Assembly: GCF_000514775.1 (NCBI RefSeq)
Contig: NZ_AZWO01000017.1
Span: forward strand, 62,001-126,000
From: Salinispora pacifica CNR114
Lineage (GTDB): Bacteria; Actinomycetota; Actinomycetes; Mycobacteriales; Micromonosporaceae
Direction of reading: 5' to 3'
DNA: 64,000 nt
Position 1 is the stretch's first letter. Every line of letters starts with the position of its first letter. The notes under the pieces were generated by a model. The model saw only the letters and a list, made by a program, of their open reading frames with translations, searched no databases and was not told the origin of the DNA. Shown piece after piece: positions 34,329 through 41,734 of this stretch. The translations under genes and the position numbers were made by a program.

Positions 34329-34904
34329 ATGGCACGTTGGGGAGTCGCCGCCACCACGCTGTTCGCGGCAGTCACGCTCGGGCTCAGCGGCTGCGGCGCG
34401 GCCCAGGTGACCGGGCCGGGCGGAGAGCAGGCCGTCGAGGTCGCCGCGGCGTTGGGCGTGGAGGGTCAGGCGCTGGCCGCGCTGGGCCTGGATCCCGTCG
34501 AGCTGGAGGTGGTGCCCGCCGCCGCGTCAAACTCACCGTCTTCGGACGTGGAGCCGGGCCGGAAGGAACGGGCCGAAGAGTGGCGCAAGCGGCGGCCGGC
34601 CCGGGTGCTGCTGCGGAAGAACGCCATGCACGGCGAGGTCGTGGTGCAGACGAAAGAGGACGGTCCGAGGACGGTGGCGGTCCAACGTGGCGAGGTGGTC
34701 GCTGTCGATGGGCAGGAGATGACCGTTCGGTCGTCGGATGGCTTCGAGATGACCTGGACCTTCGGGCCGGAGCTGCGGGTGGTGGAGCGCCGCCAAACGG
34801 TTCAGCCGGAGGCGGTTGAGGTTGGCCGGGTGCTCGGCGTGGCCGGCACGAAGGACGGGGAGAACGGTGCGGCCCGATTGATCGTGCTGCCCAAGAGCGA
34901 GTAG
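34329..34904 (+). CDS. Lipoprotein of unknown function
   Basis: A 191-residue protein with a lipoprotein signal peptide ending at the lipobox LSGC (about residue 22). The mature part is charged, with a KERAEEWRKRRPARVLLRKN helix and a beta-rich C-terminal domain containing VVAVDGQEMTVRSSDGFEMT. It follows the two-component system by 61 bp with its own GGGAGAG site and may be its target or part of its sensing. The C-terminal half resembles small envelope proteins without a name. Confidence 0.75.
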   Translation: MARWGVAATTLFAAVTLGLSGCGAAQVTGPGGEQAVEVAAALGVEGQALAALGLDPVELEVVPAAASNSPSSDVEPGRKERAEEWRKRRPARVLLRKNAMHGEVVVQTKEDGPRTVAVQRGEVVAVDGQEMTVRSSDGFEMTWTFGPELRVVERRQTVQPEAVEVGRVLGVAGTKDGENGAARLIVLPKSE

Positions 34905-34916
34905 TTCACCCGCCGG

Positions 34917-34949
34917 CGGCGGCTCGGCGCGCTGACCGCCGAGCCGCCG
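34917..34949 (+). terminator. Strong hairpin terminator
   Basis: CGGCGGCTCGGCG at 34917-34929 pairs perfectly with 34937-34949 over 13 bp with a 7-base loop. It lies 13 bp after the lipoprotein stop and between convergent genes, so it could serve both. There is no T tract. Confidence 0.7.
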
Positions 34950-34988
34950 CTGTCCCGGCCGAGCGCTCCGCTGAGCCCCGCTGCTCCG

Positions 34989-35048
34989 CCGAGCCCCCGT
35001 TGTCCTGGCCGAGCCCCCGTTGACCCGGCCGAGCCCCCGTTGACCGCC
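34989..35048. repeat. 20-bp tandem repeat between convergent genes
   Basis: Three copies of a 20-bp unit, core GCCGAGCCCCCGTTG, with small differences in the last five bases. It lies between the terminator and the end of the transketolase gene. No coding role. Confidence 0.75.
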
Positions 35049-35059
35049 GAGACGGAAGG

Positions 35060-35950
35060 TCAGCGCCGCGCTGGTGAGACGAAGTCCAGCACCGATCGCC
35101 GCAGCCCAGACGCGTCCAGGCCATGCCAGTGGGTGTGGTCGTCGGTCGACCCGTACCGCCGGAGTTCTTCGCGCCCGACGCCGAGTGCCAGAAGCCGGTG
35201 TGGGCGGTCCGCCAGCGCCGCCGAGACCACCCGGCTGGAGGTCCCGGCGAGGTAGGGCTCGACCAGGATCACGTCGGTGCCGGCCCGGTCGCGCAGCCCG
35301 GCGGTGTCGAACGGCCGCGGCCGGTTGGTGTACGCCACGGTGACGGGCAGGTCGGCCAGCCCCGCGGTGGCCGCGTCCAGGGTCGGTCCGACGGCCACCA
35401 CCAGGGGTGCTCCCGGCCCGGCGTCCCGCACCACCCGCAACGCTCCGTCGCCGCCCAACGGCCGCTCGTTGCTCAGCACCGACAGCCGCAGGTACGCCGA
35501 GGTCTCCGCGGCTACCGCCGTCCGCAGCAGCGGCGCCACCTCACCGGGGTGGCCGGGCACGTGCACCGTCCAGCCGTGCAGGGTGTCGATCAACGAGACA
35601 TCCGCCGGCGACAGGTGGGTCCGGCCCGCCTCGGGGCGGTCGTACGAGGCACCCACGCTGACCAGCACCGCGCTCGCATTCTGGTGGTCCAGGTCGAGCT
35701 TGAGCTGCTCGTACGCCCGCTCGACCAGGAACGGCGCGTAGGTGTGCACGATCGGCCGCAGGCCGGTCAACGCGAGCCCGCCGGCCACCCCGACCATCAA
35801 CTGTTCCCGGATTCCGACGTTCAGCACCCGGTCCGGGTGCCGGTCCGCCGCCGGGGCGAAGAGGGCGGCGGAGATGTCGGCCAGCACCAGCGCGGTACGC
35901 GGGTCGTCGGCGAGCAGCGCGGTGGTGGTGTCGACGAAGGTGTCGCGCAC
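35060..35950 (-). CDS. Transketolase, C-terminal (pyrimidine-binding) subunit
   Basis: A 296-residue protein equal to the C-terminal two thirds of a transketolase. It has the pyrimidine-binding domain (VLNVGIREQLMVGVAGGLAL, with the catalytic Glu in the REQ motif), TYAPFLVERAYEQLKLDL and a C-terminal domain with VILVEPYLAGT. Its GTG overlaps the stop of the N-subunit gene by one base (TAGTG). The split form is common in archaea and actinomycetes. Together the pair transfers two-carbon units between sugar phosphates. Confidence 0.9.
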   Translation of the reverse strand: MRDTFVDTTTALLADDPRTALVLADISAALFAPAADRHPDRVLNVGIREQLMVGVAGGLALTGLRPIVHTYAPFLVERAYEQLKLDLDHQNASAVLVSVGASYDRPEAGRTHLSPADVSLIDTLHGWTVHVPGHPGEVAPLLRTAVAAETSAYLRLSVLSNERPLGGDGALRVVRDAGPGAPLVVAVGPTLDAATAGLADLPVTVAYTNRPRPFDTAGLRDRAGTDVILVEPYLAGTSSRVVSAALADRPHRLLALGVGREELRRYGSTDDHTHWHGLDASGLRRSVLDFVSPARR

Positions 35951-36678
35951 TAGTCCTCCTTGGGGTTGACGACCGCCACGACAACGTGGGGCCGGTTGCC
36001 GTCATGCCCGGTCAGGGCGGCGTGCAGGGCGTCGTGGTCGCGTCCGTCGACGGTCGCCGCGGTCCAGCCGTCCACGGTGAACCGGGCTGCCGGTCCGCCC
36101 GGCCAGCCGTGGGTGGCGGATGCGTTGTCGATCACGATCGCGGTGAGGTTGGCCAGGCCGTTCGTACCGGCGTAGGTGATCGCCTCGTGGTTGGAACCCT
36201 CATCCAGTTCGGCGTCGCCGAGCAGCACGTACACCCGGGGTTCGAGCCGGCCCTGGGCGAGTAGCCCGAGCGCGGTTCCGACGCTGAGGCCGAGGCCGTG
36301 GCCGAGCGATCCGGAGCCGATCTCCACGCCGGGCACGAGCATCCGGTCGGGGTGCTCGCCGAGCCGACTCGCCGGCCCACCCTGGTCGTCGAGCCAGTCG
36401 GCGGGGATGAACTGCGCAGCGGCGAGTACCGCGTAGTAGCCGGCGACCGCATGCCCCTTGGAGAGCAGGAACCGGTCCCGGTCCGGGTCGTCAACGGTCG
36501 TCGGGTGGACCCGCAGGACGCGGTGGTAGAGCACCTGGAGCACGTCGATGGTGGAGTAGACGTTCGTGCCGAACTCCCGGCCGGCTCGGATCCGCTCCAG
36601 CAGGGGCGCGACCGGCGGTTGGCCGTCGAGCGGCGCGGCGGCCTCGGCGATCGCTGCGGTGGTCGTGGTGGCTGTCAT
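35950..36678 (-). CDS. Transketolase, N-terminal (thiamine-diphosphate-binding) subunit
   Basis: A 242-residue protein with the ThDP pyrophosphate-binding domain. RDRFLLSKGHAVAGYYAVLA carries the conserved KGH, followed by GSLGHGLGLSVGTALG and metal-binding GDAELDEGSNHEAI then IDNASATHG. ATG 36678 is the start; it is divergent from soxR with a 46-bp gap. It forms a heteromeric enzyme with the next gene. A redox link with SoxR is possible because they share a promoter region. Confidence 0.9.
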   Translation of the reverse strand: MTATTTTAAIAEAAAPLDGQPPVAPLLERIRAGREFGTNVYSTIDVLQVLYHRVLRVHPTTVDDPDRDRFLLSKGHAVAGYYAVLAAAQFIPADWLDDQGGPASRLGEHPDRMLVPGVEIGSGSLGHGLGLSVGTALGLLAQGRLEPRVYVLLGDAELDEGSNHEAITYAGTNGLANLTAIVIDNASATHGWPGGPAARFTVDGWTAATVDGRDHDALHAALTGHDGNRPHVVVAVVNPKED

Positions 36679-36693
36679 GTGGCTAGCCTGCAA

Positions 36694-36716
36694 CTTGAAG
36701 CCCACTTCAGCTCAAG
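36694..36716. promoter_or_regulatory. Candidate SoxR/MerR operator between soxR and transketolase
   Basis: CTTGA and TCAAG are inverted around 13 bp in the 46-bp divergent gap. The arms resemble the ends of SoxR boxes, although the centre does not match. It is positioned to control both genes. Confidence 0.35.
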
Positions 36717-36724
36717 GTGACGTG

Positions 36725-37162
36725 ATGCAGGAGTTATTGACCATCGGCCAGCTCTCCGCACGCAGCGGCGTGGCGTCATCCGCCCTGCGCTACTACGAGC
36801 GGATCGGGCTGCTCCGAGCCGACCGCACCGGCGGCAACCAACGCCGGTACGCGCGCAGTGAACTGCGCCGGGTGGCGTTCATCCGGATCTCCCAACAGGT
36901 CGGCATCTCGCTGGAGGAGATCCGCGAGGCGCTCGAATCCCTGCCGGCCGCCCGGACCCCGACCCCGGAGGACTGGACCCAACTCTCCCAACTGTGGCGG
37001 AACCGGCTGGACGAGAAGATCACGCTCCTGACCCGGATCCGGGACGACCTCGACGGGTGTATCGGCTGCGGGTGCCTGTCGTTGCGCCGCTGCATTCTCA
37101 GCAACCCGGGCGACCAGGTCGCCGACGAGGGTCCCGGTGCGCGCCTGGCGATGCCGCGCTAG
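36725..37162 (+). CDS. soxR: Redox-sensing MerR-family activator SoxR
   Basis: A 145-residue MerR-family protein. The N-terminal winged helix reads LTIGQLSARSGVASSALRYY. A coiled dimer helix follows, and then the iron-sulphur cluster site CIGCGCLSLRRC with the exact C-x2-C-x-C-x5-C spacing of SoxR. The 2Fe-2S cluster senses redox-cycling compounds. In actinomycetes SoxR usually controls reductases and oxygenases; a quinone oxidoreductase lies convergent next door, and the divergent transketolase shares its promoter region. The last 12 codons lie in a tandem repeat. Confidence 0.93.
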   Translation: MQELLTIGQLSARSGVASSALRYYERIGLLRADRTGGNQRRYARSELRRVAFIRISQQVGISLEEIREALESLPAARTPTPEDWTQLSQLWRNRLDEKITLLTRIRDDLDGCIGCGCLSLRRCILSNPGDQVADEGPGARLAMPR

Positions 37163-37230
37163 CGACGCGAGGGTCCCGGTGCGTGCCTGGCCGTGCCGCG
37201 CTAGCCGACGAGGGTCCGCCGCGCTAGCCG
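37124..37230. repeat. Tandem repeat joining the ends of soxR and the quinone oxidoreductase
   Basis: A unit of about 40 bp, starting GACGAGGGTCCCGGTGCG and ending CCGCGCTAGC, occurs at 37124-37163 and again at 37164-37205, with a shortened third copy to 37230. Each copy carries a TAG in the soxR frame. The first encodes the end of SoxR and the third includes the stop of the convergent gene. Confidence 0.75.
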
Positions 37231-38201
37231 ACGGTCAGCAGCACCTTGCCGACGTGCTGGTTCGACTCGACGAGCCGGTGGGCCTCGGCCACGTCGGTTA
37301 TCGGCAGCCGGCGGTCCACGACCGGGTGAACCTGGCCGGCCACGATCAGCGGCCACACCTGCTCGCGTACCCCCTCGACGATCTCCGCCTTCTGGCCCAG
37401 TGGGAGGGAACGCAGGGTGGTCGCGATCACCGTCGCCCGCTTCACCAGCAGCGCACCGAGATCCAGCTCCCCCTTCCGGCCGCCCAGCAGGCCGATCACC
37501 ATCAGCCGGCCGCCGGTGGCGAGCGCGGCCACGTTCTGCCCCAGGTAGGCCGCGCCCATGATGTCGAGAATCACGTCCGCACCCCGGCCACCGGTGAGCT
37601 GGCGAACCTCCGCGGCGAAGTCCTGCTCCCGATAGTCGATCGTGTGGGCGACGCCGAGTGCCCGCAGCCGGTCGTGCTTGGCCAACCGCGCGGTCACCAG
37701 CACCGTCGCCCCGAGGGCCGCGCCGAGCTGGATCGCGAAGGTGCCGATCCCACTGCCGCCGCCGTGCACCAGCAGCGTCTCCCCGGCGGCCAACTGCGCC
37801 CGCTGCACCACGTTCGACCAGACCGTGCAGGCCACCTCCGGCAGCGCCGCCGCCTCCACCAGGTCCATGCCGTCCGGCACCGGCAGCAGCTGACCGGCCG
37901 GCACCGCCACCCGCTCCGCGTACCCGCCGCCGGCCAGCAGCGCGCAGACCGGCTGACCGACCGCCCAACCGGAGACGTCGTCGCCGACCGCGCTGATCAC
38001 CCCGGAGCACTCCAGACCGGGGTACGGGGGCGCGCCCGGGGGCGGCGGATAGAAGCCCTGCCGTTGCAGCACGTCGGCCCGGTTGACCGCGCTGGCCCGT
38101 ACGTCGACGATCACCTCGCCGGGGCCGGGCACCGGATCGGGCACCTCAGTCCAGACCAACGCGTCGGGTCCACCGAACTCCTGGATCGTGATCGCCTGCA
38201 T
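37224..38201 (-). CDS. NAD(P)H:quinone oxidoreductase, zinc-independent MDR family
   Basis: A 325-residue medium-chain reductase of the quinone-oxidoreductase (PIG3-like) type. It has MQAITIQEFGGPDALVW at the start, SAVNRADVLQRQGFYPPPPG, PGLECSG and the NADPH loop LLVHGGGSGIGTFAIQLG, with no catalytic zinc Cys/His set. It reduces quinones or enones in the cytoplasm. It is convergent with soxR and a plausible member of its stress response, though no SoxR site is seen at its own promoter. Confidence 0.9.
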   Translation of the reverse strand: MQAITIQEFGGPDALVWTEVPDPVPGPGEVIVDVRASAVNRADVLQRQGFYPPPPGAPPYPGLECSGVISAVGDDVSGWAVGQPVCALLAGGGYAERVAVPAGQLLPVPDGMDLVEAAALPEVACTVWSNVVQRAQLAAGETLLVHGGGSGIGTFAIQLGAALGATVLVTARLAKHDRLRALGVAHTIDYREQDFAAEVRQLTGGRGADVILDIMGAAYLGQNVAALATGGRLMVIGLLGGRKGELDLGALLVKRATVIATTLRSLPLGQKAEIVEGVREQVWPLIVAGQVHPVVDRRLPITDVAEAHRLVESNQHVGKVLLTVG

Positions 38202-38349
38202 GGTCTCTGTCTACCCGACGCCGGCACCCGCCCGGGAGCCCATCCCGCTCACACCCACTGTGGACGGCGTGTCGGTGGGCGCGCCTGCCCACCGGTGGGG
38301 CCGGCGTGGCAGACTGGGCACGGTCGCCGCCCCACGGGGTGGTACGCCG

Positions 38350-38436
38350 GGAGGGTTCGCCTAGTGGCCGATGGCGCTGGTCTTGAAAACCGGTAAGGCA
38401 GTGATGTCTTCGTGGGTTCGAATCCCACACCCTCCG
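38350..38436 (+). tRNA. tRNA-Ser (anticodon UGA)
   Basis: An 87-base tRNA with acceptor stem GGAGGGT/ACCCTCC and discriminator G. The D-arm is GCCTAGTGGCC, the anticodon loop CTTGAAA with anticodon TGA, then a long class-II variable arm (GCAGTGATGTCTTCGT region), and the T-arm GTGGGTTCGAATCCCAC. CCA is not encoded. No second copy of its 3' end is found in the window, so there is no evidence of an element integrated here. Confidence 0.95.
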
Positions 38437-38454
38437 CCCACCTGGACAGCAAAA

Positions 38455-38489
38455 CGCCCCCTGGCCAGCGAACACGCCGGCTAGGGGCG
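38455..38489 (+). terminator. Hairpin terminator after tRNA-Ser
   Basis: CGCCCC at 38455-38460 pairs with GGGGCG at 38484-38489, with further imperfect GC pairing inside. It begins 19 bases after the tRNA and is followed by AGGCTAGGAAAA. Confidence 0.55.
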
Positions 38490-38557
38490 AGGCTAGGAAA
38501 ATCGAATCAGTCTCGCTCGGGGTTGCCGCATGCTACTGGTCAGCTAGCCTCACCGCC

Positions 38558-38896
38558 ATGACTAAGCGGTTCGAACGGGCCATGTGGCTCATGCGCCGTC
38601 ATGATCCACAAGCCATGGAAGACGGCTTCGGCCTCCTACTTCCTCACGCCGCCGACCACCTTGACGAACTCATCGCTGAGTTCGCTCAGGAACGAAACGG
38701 CCACGGCTTGCGCTGCTGGCTGCTCGAACTCATCGGCGAAGCCCGCTCATCCCAAGCGCTGCCATTACTCACCGAACAACTATACAGCGACGACGAGTCA
38801 TTCCGGTCTTGGGCTGTCATTGGACTGAAGCGCCTCAACACCAAACAGGCACGGCGAGAGCTGTGGAAAGCGCGATGCAACGGACTCAACGACTGA
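38558..38896 (+). CDS. HEAT-repeat-like protein
   Basis: A 112-residue helical protein. MLIRRHDPQAMEDGF-like and LLPHAADHLDELIAEF segments, then RCWLLELIGEARSSQALPLL and SDDESFRSWAVIGLKRL, form two to three HEAT-type helix pairs. Codon use is less GC-biased than in neighbours. Small HEAT proteins like this often stand alone in accessory regions; some resemble immunity or adaptor proteins, but nothing here proves that. The start is ATG 38558. Confidence 0.7.
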   Translation: MTKRFERAMWLMRRHDPQAMEDGFGLLLPHAADHLDELIAEFAQERNGHGLRCWLLELIGEARSSQALPLLTEQLYSDDESFRSWAVIGLKRLNTKQARRELWKARCNGLND

Positions 38897-39121
38897 CCCT
38901 TCAACGGCCAGATTACGAAATAATTGCGTATAGGCTTCCGCCGGGGCCTAGAACGGCGCCGGGCCTGATGTTCGGTCCGCGCCCAGTGCGGGCGGCTCCT
39001 GGCCAACGTCGACCAACTCCTGCGCCAGGTCCCGTCGCAGCGGATCGGGCCGACCGTTGACGTCTGTACAGCCGGGCCGTTCTGGAATTGGCCCGCGACC
39101 CGCCGAACCGCCGTCCCAGGC

Positions 39122-39152
39122 TTGACTCTCCCGCCAGGGGAGACTCCAGCAT
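39122..39152 (+). promoter_or_regulatory. MerR-type promoter with 19-bp spacer
   Basis: A TTGACT -35 (39122-39127) and CAGCAT -10-like hexamer (39147-39152) are 19 bp apart, the long spacing typical of MerR-activated promoters. TCTCCC/GGGAGA is inverted within the spacer. It lies 25 bp before the MerR gene, so autoregulation is likely. Confidence 0.55.
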
Positions 39153-39176
39153 CGGTGCGGAACGGAGGAACCGAGC

Positions 39177-40001
39177 ATGGACGACCTGATCCCGATTGGG
39201 CGTTTCTCCCGGATGAGCCGGCTGTCAGTCAAGGCCCTGCGCTTCTACAACGAGCAGGGCCTGCTCGCACCCGCTTGGGTCGACCCGTCCTCTGGCTACC
39301 GCTACTACCGGCGGGCCCAGGCCGAGCGGGCCGAGGCGATCCGGATGCTACGCGCAATCGACATGCCGATCGCGGACATCCGTGACCTACTCGCCGACGA
39401 CGACCCGGAACTGACCGGCAAACGCCTCGTCGCGCATCGGGAGCGGTTGCGGGCCCGGCTCGCCGAGCAGGAGCAGATGCTGCGCTTCCTCCAAGCACTC
39501 ATCGATCGAGGAGGACGTGTCATGCCCTATGACGTCATCGTGAAGGAAGCCGCCACCATTCCGGTGGCCAGCCTCACCCTGCACACCAGCCTCAATGCGA
39601 TCGGTGCCGACATGGGCCGTGGCTTCGGCACGGTCGTCGACGCCATCGGCAACGCCGGCGCCGAGTCCAACGGGAAGCCGTTCGTCATCTACCACGACGT
39701 CATCGACGAACAGACCAACGGCGACATCGAGATCTGCATCCCGGTCCCGGCCGGCACCGTCCTACCCGGCGACCCGGTCCGCTACCGTGAGCTCCCCGGC
39801 GGCCCGGTCGCCACCACCGTCCACCGAGGGCCATACCAGGAGATCAGCCCCGCTTACCACGTCGTCACCGGCTGGATCGAGCAGGAGGGTATTCATCCAG
39901 CGGGCCCACCGCGCGAGGTCTACCTCAACGACCCGCAAACGGTCAGTCCCGCTGAGCTGCTCACCGAAGTCCAGTTCCCCATCGACAAGACGCCGCGCTG
40001 A
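39177..40001 (+). CDS. MerR-family regulator with GyrI-like effector domain (BmrR type)
   Basis: A 274-residue regulator. The MerR winged helix reads IPIGRFSRMSRLSVKALRFY, then a dimer helix, then a GyrI-like ligand domain from about residue 115 (MPYDVIVKEAATIPVASLTL, VAGTVLPGDPV-like, PREVYLNDP). BmrR-type proteins bind cationic drugs and activate an efflux pump. No pump is adjacent here, so the target is unknown. The upstream promoter has the 19-bp spacing of this family. Confidence 0.9.
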   Translation: MDDLIPIGRFSRMSRLSVKALRFYNEQGLLAPAWVDPSSGYRYYRRAQAERAEAIRMLRAIDMPIADIRDLLADDDPELTGKRLVAHRERLRARLAEQEQMLRFLQALIDRGGRVMPYDVIVKEAATIPVASLTLHTSLNAIGADMGRGFGTVVDAIGNAGAESNGKPFVIYHDVIDEQTNGDIEICIPVPAGTVLPGDPVRYRELPGGPVATTVHRGPYQEISPAYHVVTGWIEQEGIHPAGPPREVYLNDPQTVSPAELLTEVQFPIDKTPR

Positions 40002-40236
40002 TCGGGCGGCCAGCAGCTCCCCGCCACCCCGAGACCGGTCGCCGCCGCGTTCCGGCGGCACGGCTACCCCTGGCACGGCAGCGACCCGTACGCCGACCTT
40101 TTCCGCTCGGCGAGTGCGAGCGGACTCAGCGAGGCATTCACGGCGTTTCGTGGCGCTCTGCGTGTCTGCTGTCATCGCTGTTCTCGGCAGTGCCGAGGTG
40201 TTTTCGGACCTGCGGAGCTGGATCTTGGATTAGCCG
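40002..40236. other. Non-coding gap with probable decayed DNA
   Basis: No convincing gene between the MerR gene stop and the VOC remnant. The open frames lack starts with ribosome-binding sites and show no motif. The mixed base composition and the flanking gene remnants suggest scrambled or decayed DNA. Confidence 0.4.
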
Positions 40237-40296
40237 TCAGTTGTCGGCTTCCAGTGCGAGGGTGCTTCCGTCGGGATCCTGGACTTGGCGGAATCA
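40237..40296 (-). pseudogene. 3' remnant of a VOC/glyoxalase-type gene
   Basis: On the minus strand the last 19 codons read FRQVQDPDGSTLALEADN and stop. This is the end typical of vicinal-oxygen-chelate proteins. A stop codon immediately precedes the FRQ codon, so the rest of the gene is gone. It marks an old junction. Confidence 0.5.
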
Positions 40297-40301
40297 GGCG
40301 G

Positions 40302-40619
40302 TCAGACGAGGCCCCCGGTGAGGAAGTGAAGGGCGAGCCAGGTCACGAACGCCAGCAGTGCGAAGCGCCGCAGCCACACCCAGCCCGTGACCTTTCGGGC
40401 AGGCTCACCGGGCTTGCGGCGCTGCATGCCGAACCACAACCAGACGTGCTCGGACAGGGTGTCACCGTCGCGACTGTTGAGCACCGCCGTCACTTCGACC
40501 ACGCCGAAGTACAGGAGCCAGACGATCCATGTGGCCGTGTAATTACCCAGCCCGAAGGAGAGTCCGGCGACGGCACCGAGCAGTGCGCCGCCCGCGATGA
40601 ACGGGAGGAGGCGACTCAC
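40302..40619 (-). CDS. Small three-helix membrane protein
   Basis: A 105-residue protein. Helices are at LLPFIAGGALLGAVAGLSFG, ATWIVWLLYFGVVEVTAVL and FALLAFVTWLALHFLTG, with a charged loop containing SRDGDTLSEHVWLWF. The DTLSEHVWxWF loop recalls small phage-encoded membrane proteins of actinobacteriophages. It probably forms an operon with the 51-residue frame upstream (15-bp gap). No function is assigned. Confidence 0.6.
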   Translation of the reverse strand: MSRLLPFIAGGALLGAVAGLSFGLGNYTATWIVWLLYFGVVEVTAVLNSRDGDTLSEHVWLWFGMQRRKPGEPARKVTGWVWLRRFALLAFVTWLALHFLTGGLV

Positions 40620-40634
40620 CTCATCACCGCGTAG

Positions 40635-40790
40635 TTAGACCTCCGCATGTGCTCTGCCTCCCCATCTGTCCTGGAGCCGACGGCGGCCTTGCCGCGCGGT
40701 GCATTCAAGACGGTCACCGTCGTGTTCAGCGCGGATATAAACGTAGAAAGATATTCGTGTCTCCTCAAGCCTTGTGTCGTGTTCGGACAT
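40635..40790 (-). CDS. Possible 51-residue protein
   Basis: MSEHDTRLEETRISFYVYIR begins a charged 51-residue frame. ATG 40790 is preceded by GGAG at a spacing of nine bases. It ends 15 bp before the small membrane protein. The composition looks protein-like (alternating charged and aromatic residues). No known domain; phage-type small proteins look similar. Confidence 0.4.
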   Translation of the reverse strand: MSEHDTRLEETRISFYVYIRAEHDGDRLECTARQGRRRLQDRWGGRAHAEV

Positions 40791-40839
40791 CAGCTTTCGC
40801 TCCGACCGTGGTGAAGGGTTGGATCGGCAGTCCTCGTAT

Positions 40840-41161
40840 GGAAGGGCGGTCGACTCGTCTCTTCGCCAGGTGGGGCCGGTACGTGCGGGCCGGGGCGGCC
40901 GTGGTGGTACAGGTGGCATCGGGATGGGAGGACCGCGTCCGCATTGGCTGGGGCAACGCCGCCACACCGGTGACTAGCGTGCAGGTGGACGCCTGCCCCG
41001 CTACGAGCACTTCGGCAGAATGGTCAGTGTTCACCGGCCGCACCTGAGTGGCGAGTCCGGAGTGCGTACCGCTGATGATCTGGACCGAGGGACGACAGGT
41101 TGAGGTGCGCTTCGCGGTAGGCGCCGGGTGTGACGAGGGTTCATTCCGTTCGGAGGGCTGA
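40840..41161 (+). pseudogene. Cys-containing domain remnant with an in-frame nonsense codon
   Basis: One frame reads RLFARWGRYVRAGAAVVVQV, SGWEDRVRIGWGNAATPV, VDACPA and WSVFTGRT, then TGA at 41045-41047. It continues in the same frame as VASPECVPLMIWTEGRQ, VEVRFAVGAGC and a final stop at 41159-41161. A Trp codon (TGG to TGA) at the break would restore one domain with three Cys. I recall similar beta-rich domains at the C-termini of Micromonosporaceae proteins, without a name. The 5' part is missing. Confidence 0.5.
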
Positions 41162-41205
41162 TCACAGTGGTCATGCGGATAGCCCAGCTCGATTAGGCTG
41201 CGCGG

Positions 41206-41652
41206 ATGGTGGCGCGAGTGGACGTACGAATCGCGGGCGTGATCTTGACTGATCCTCAAGGTCGGTTGTTGCTGCAGCTTCGGGACGGTAACACCAAAGT
41301 GGATCCGCACCGATGGTCGCTACCTGGTGGTCACCTGGATCCGGGTGAGGATCCGCTGGTGGCTGCCCATCGAGAGCTCCACGAGGAGACCGGTCTCAAA
41401 GTCGATGAGCTGCGCCTGTTCTGGCGGGGCCTGGCTCCGGCAGGGCGATTCCCCGGCACGGTCGGTGAGTTTTCAATTTTCTACGCGCCGACCAACGCCA
41501 ACGATGCGGATGTGGTGTGTGGGGAGGGGGCGGCGATGCGATTCGTCGACCGGGCCGACGTGCTCACCCTGGAGTTCGGGCGGGCTTACGCGGCGATCGT
41601 GCCGCGCTTCCTGGGCTCCACGGAGTACCGACAGCTGGTCCGGGCCGGTTGA
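41206..41652 (+). CDS. Nudix hydrolase
   Basis: A 148-residue protein with the complete Nudix box: GGHLDPGEDPLVAAH followed by RELHEETGL, giving the GX5EX7REUXEEXGU metal site. The N-terminal strand is VDVRIAGVILTDPQGRLLLQ. It hydrolyses a nucleoside-diphosphate-linked substrate, which cannot be named. The gene is directly followed by a (GCT)12 tract. It stands alone on its strand. Confidence 0.9.
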   Translation: MVARVDVRIAGVILTDPQGRLLLQLRDGNTKVDPHRWSLPGGHLDPGEDPLVAAHRELHEETGLKVDELRLFWRGLAPAGRFPGTVGEFSIFYAPTNANDADVVCGEGAAMRFVDRADVLTLEFGRAYAAIVPRFLGSTEYRQLVRAG

Positions 41653-41692
<40 letters not shown>

Positions 41693-41734
41693 CAGCCCGA
41701 CCACGGTCCCTACGACTCGCCCGGCGTCGGAGCA

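Noticed and set aside
38350..41200. Integrated element at tRNA-Ser
   Set aside because: No integrase, no second copy of the tRNA 3' end and no excisionase or replication gene; only remnants and ordinary genes follow.
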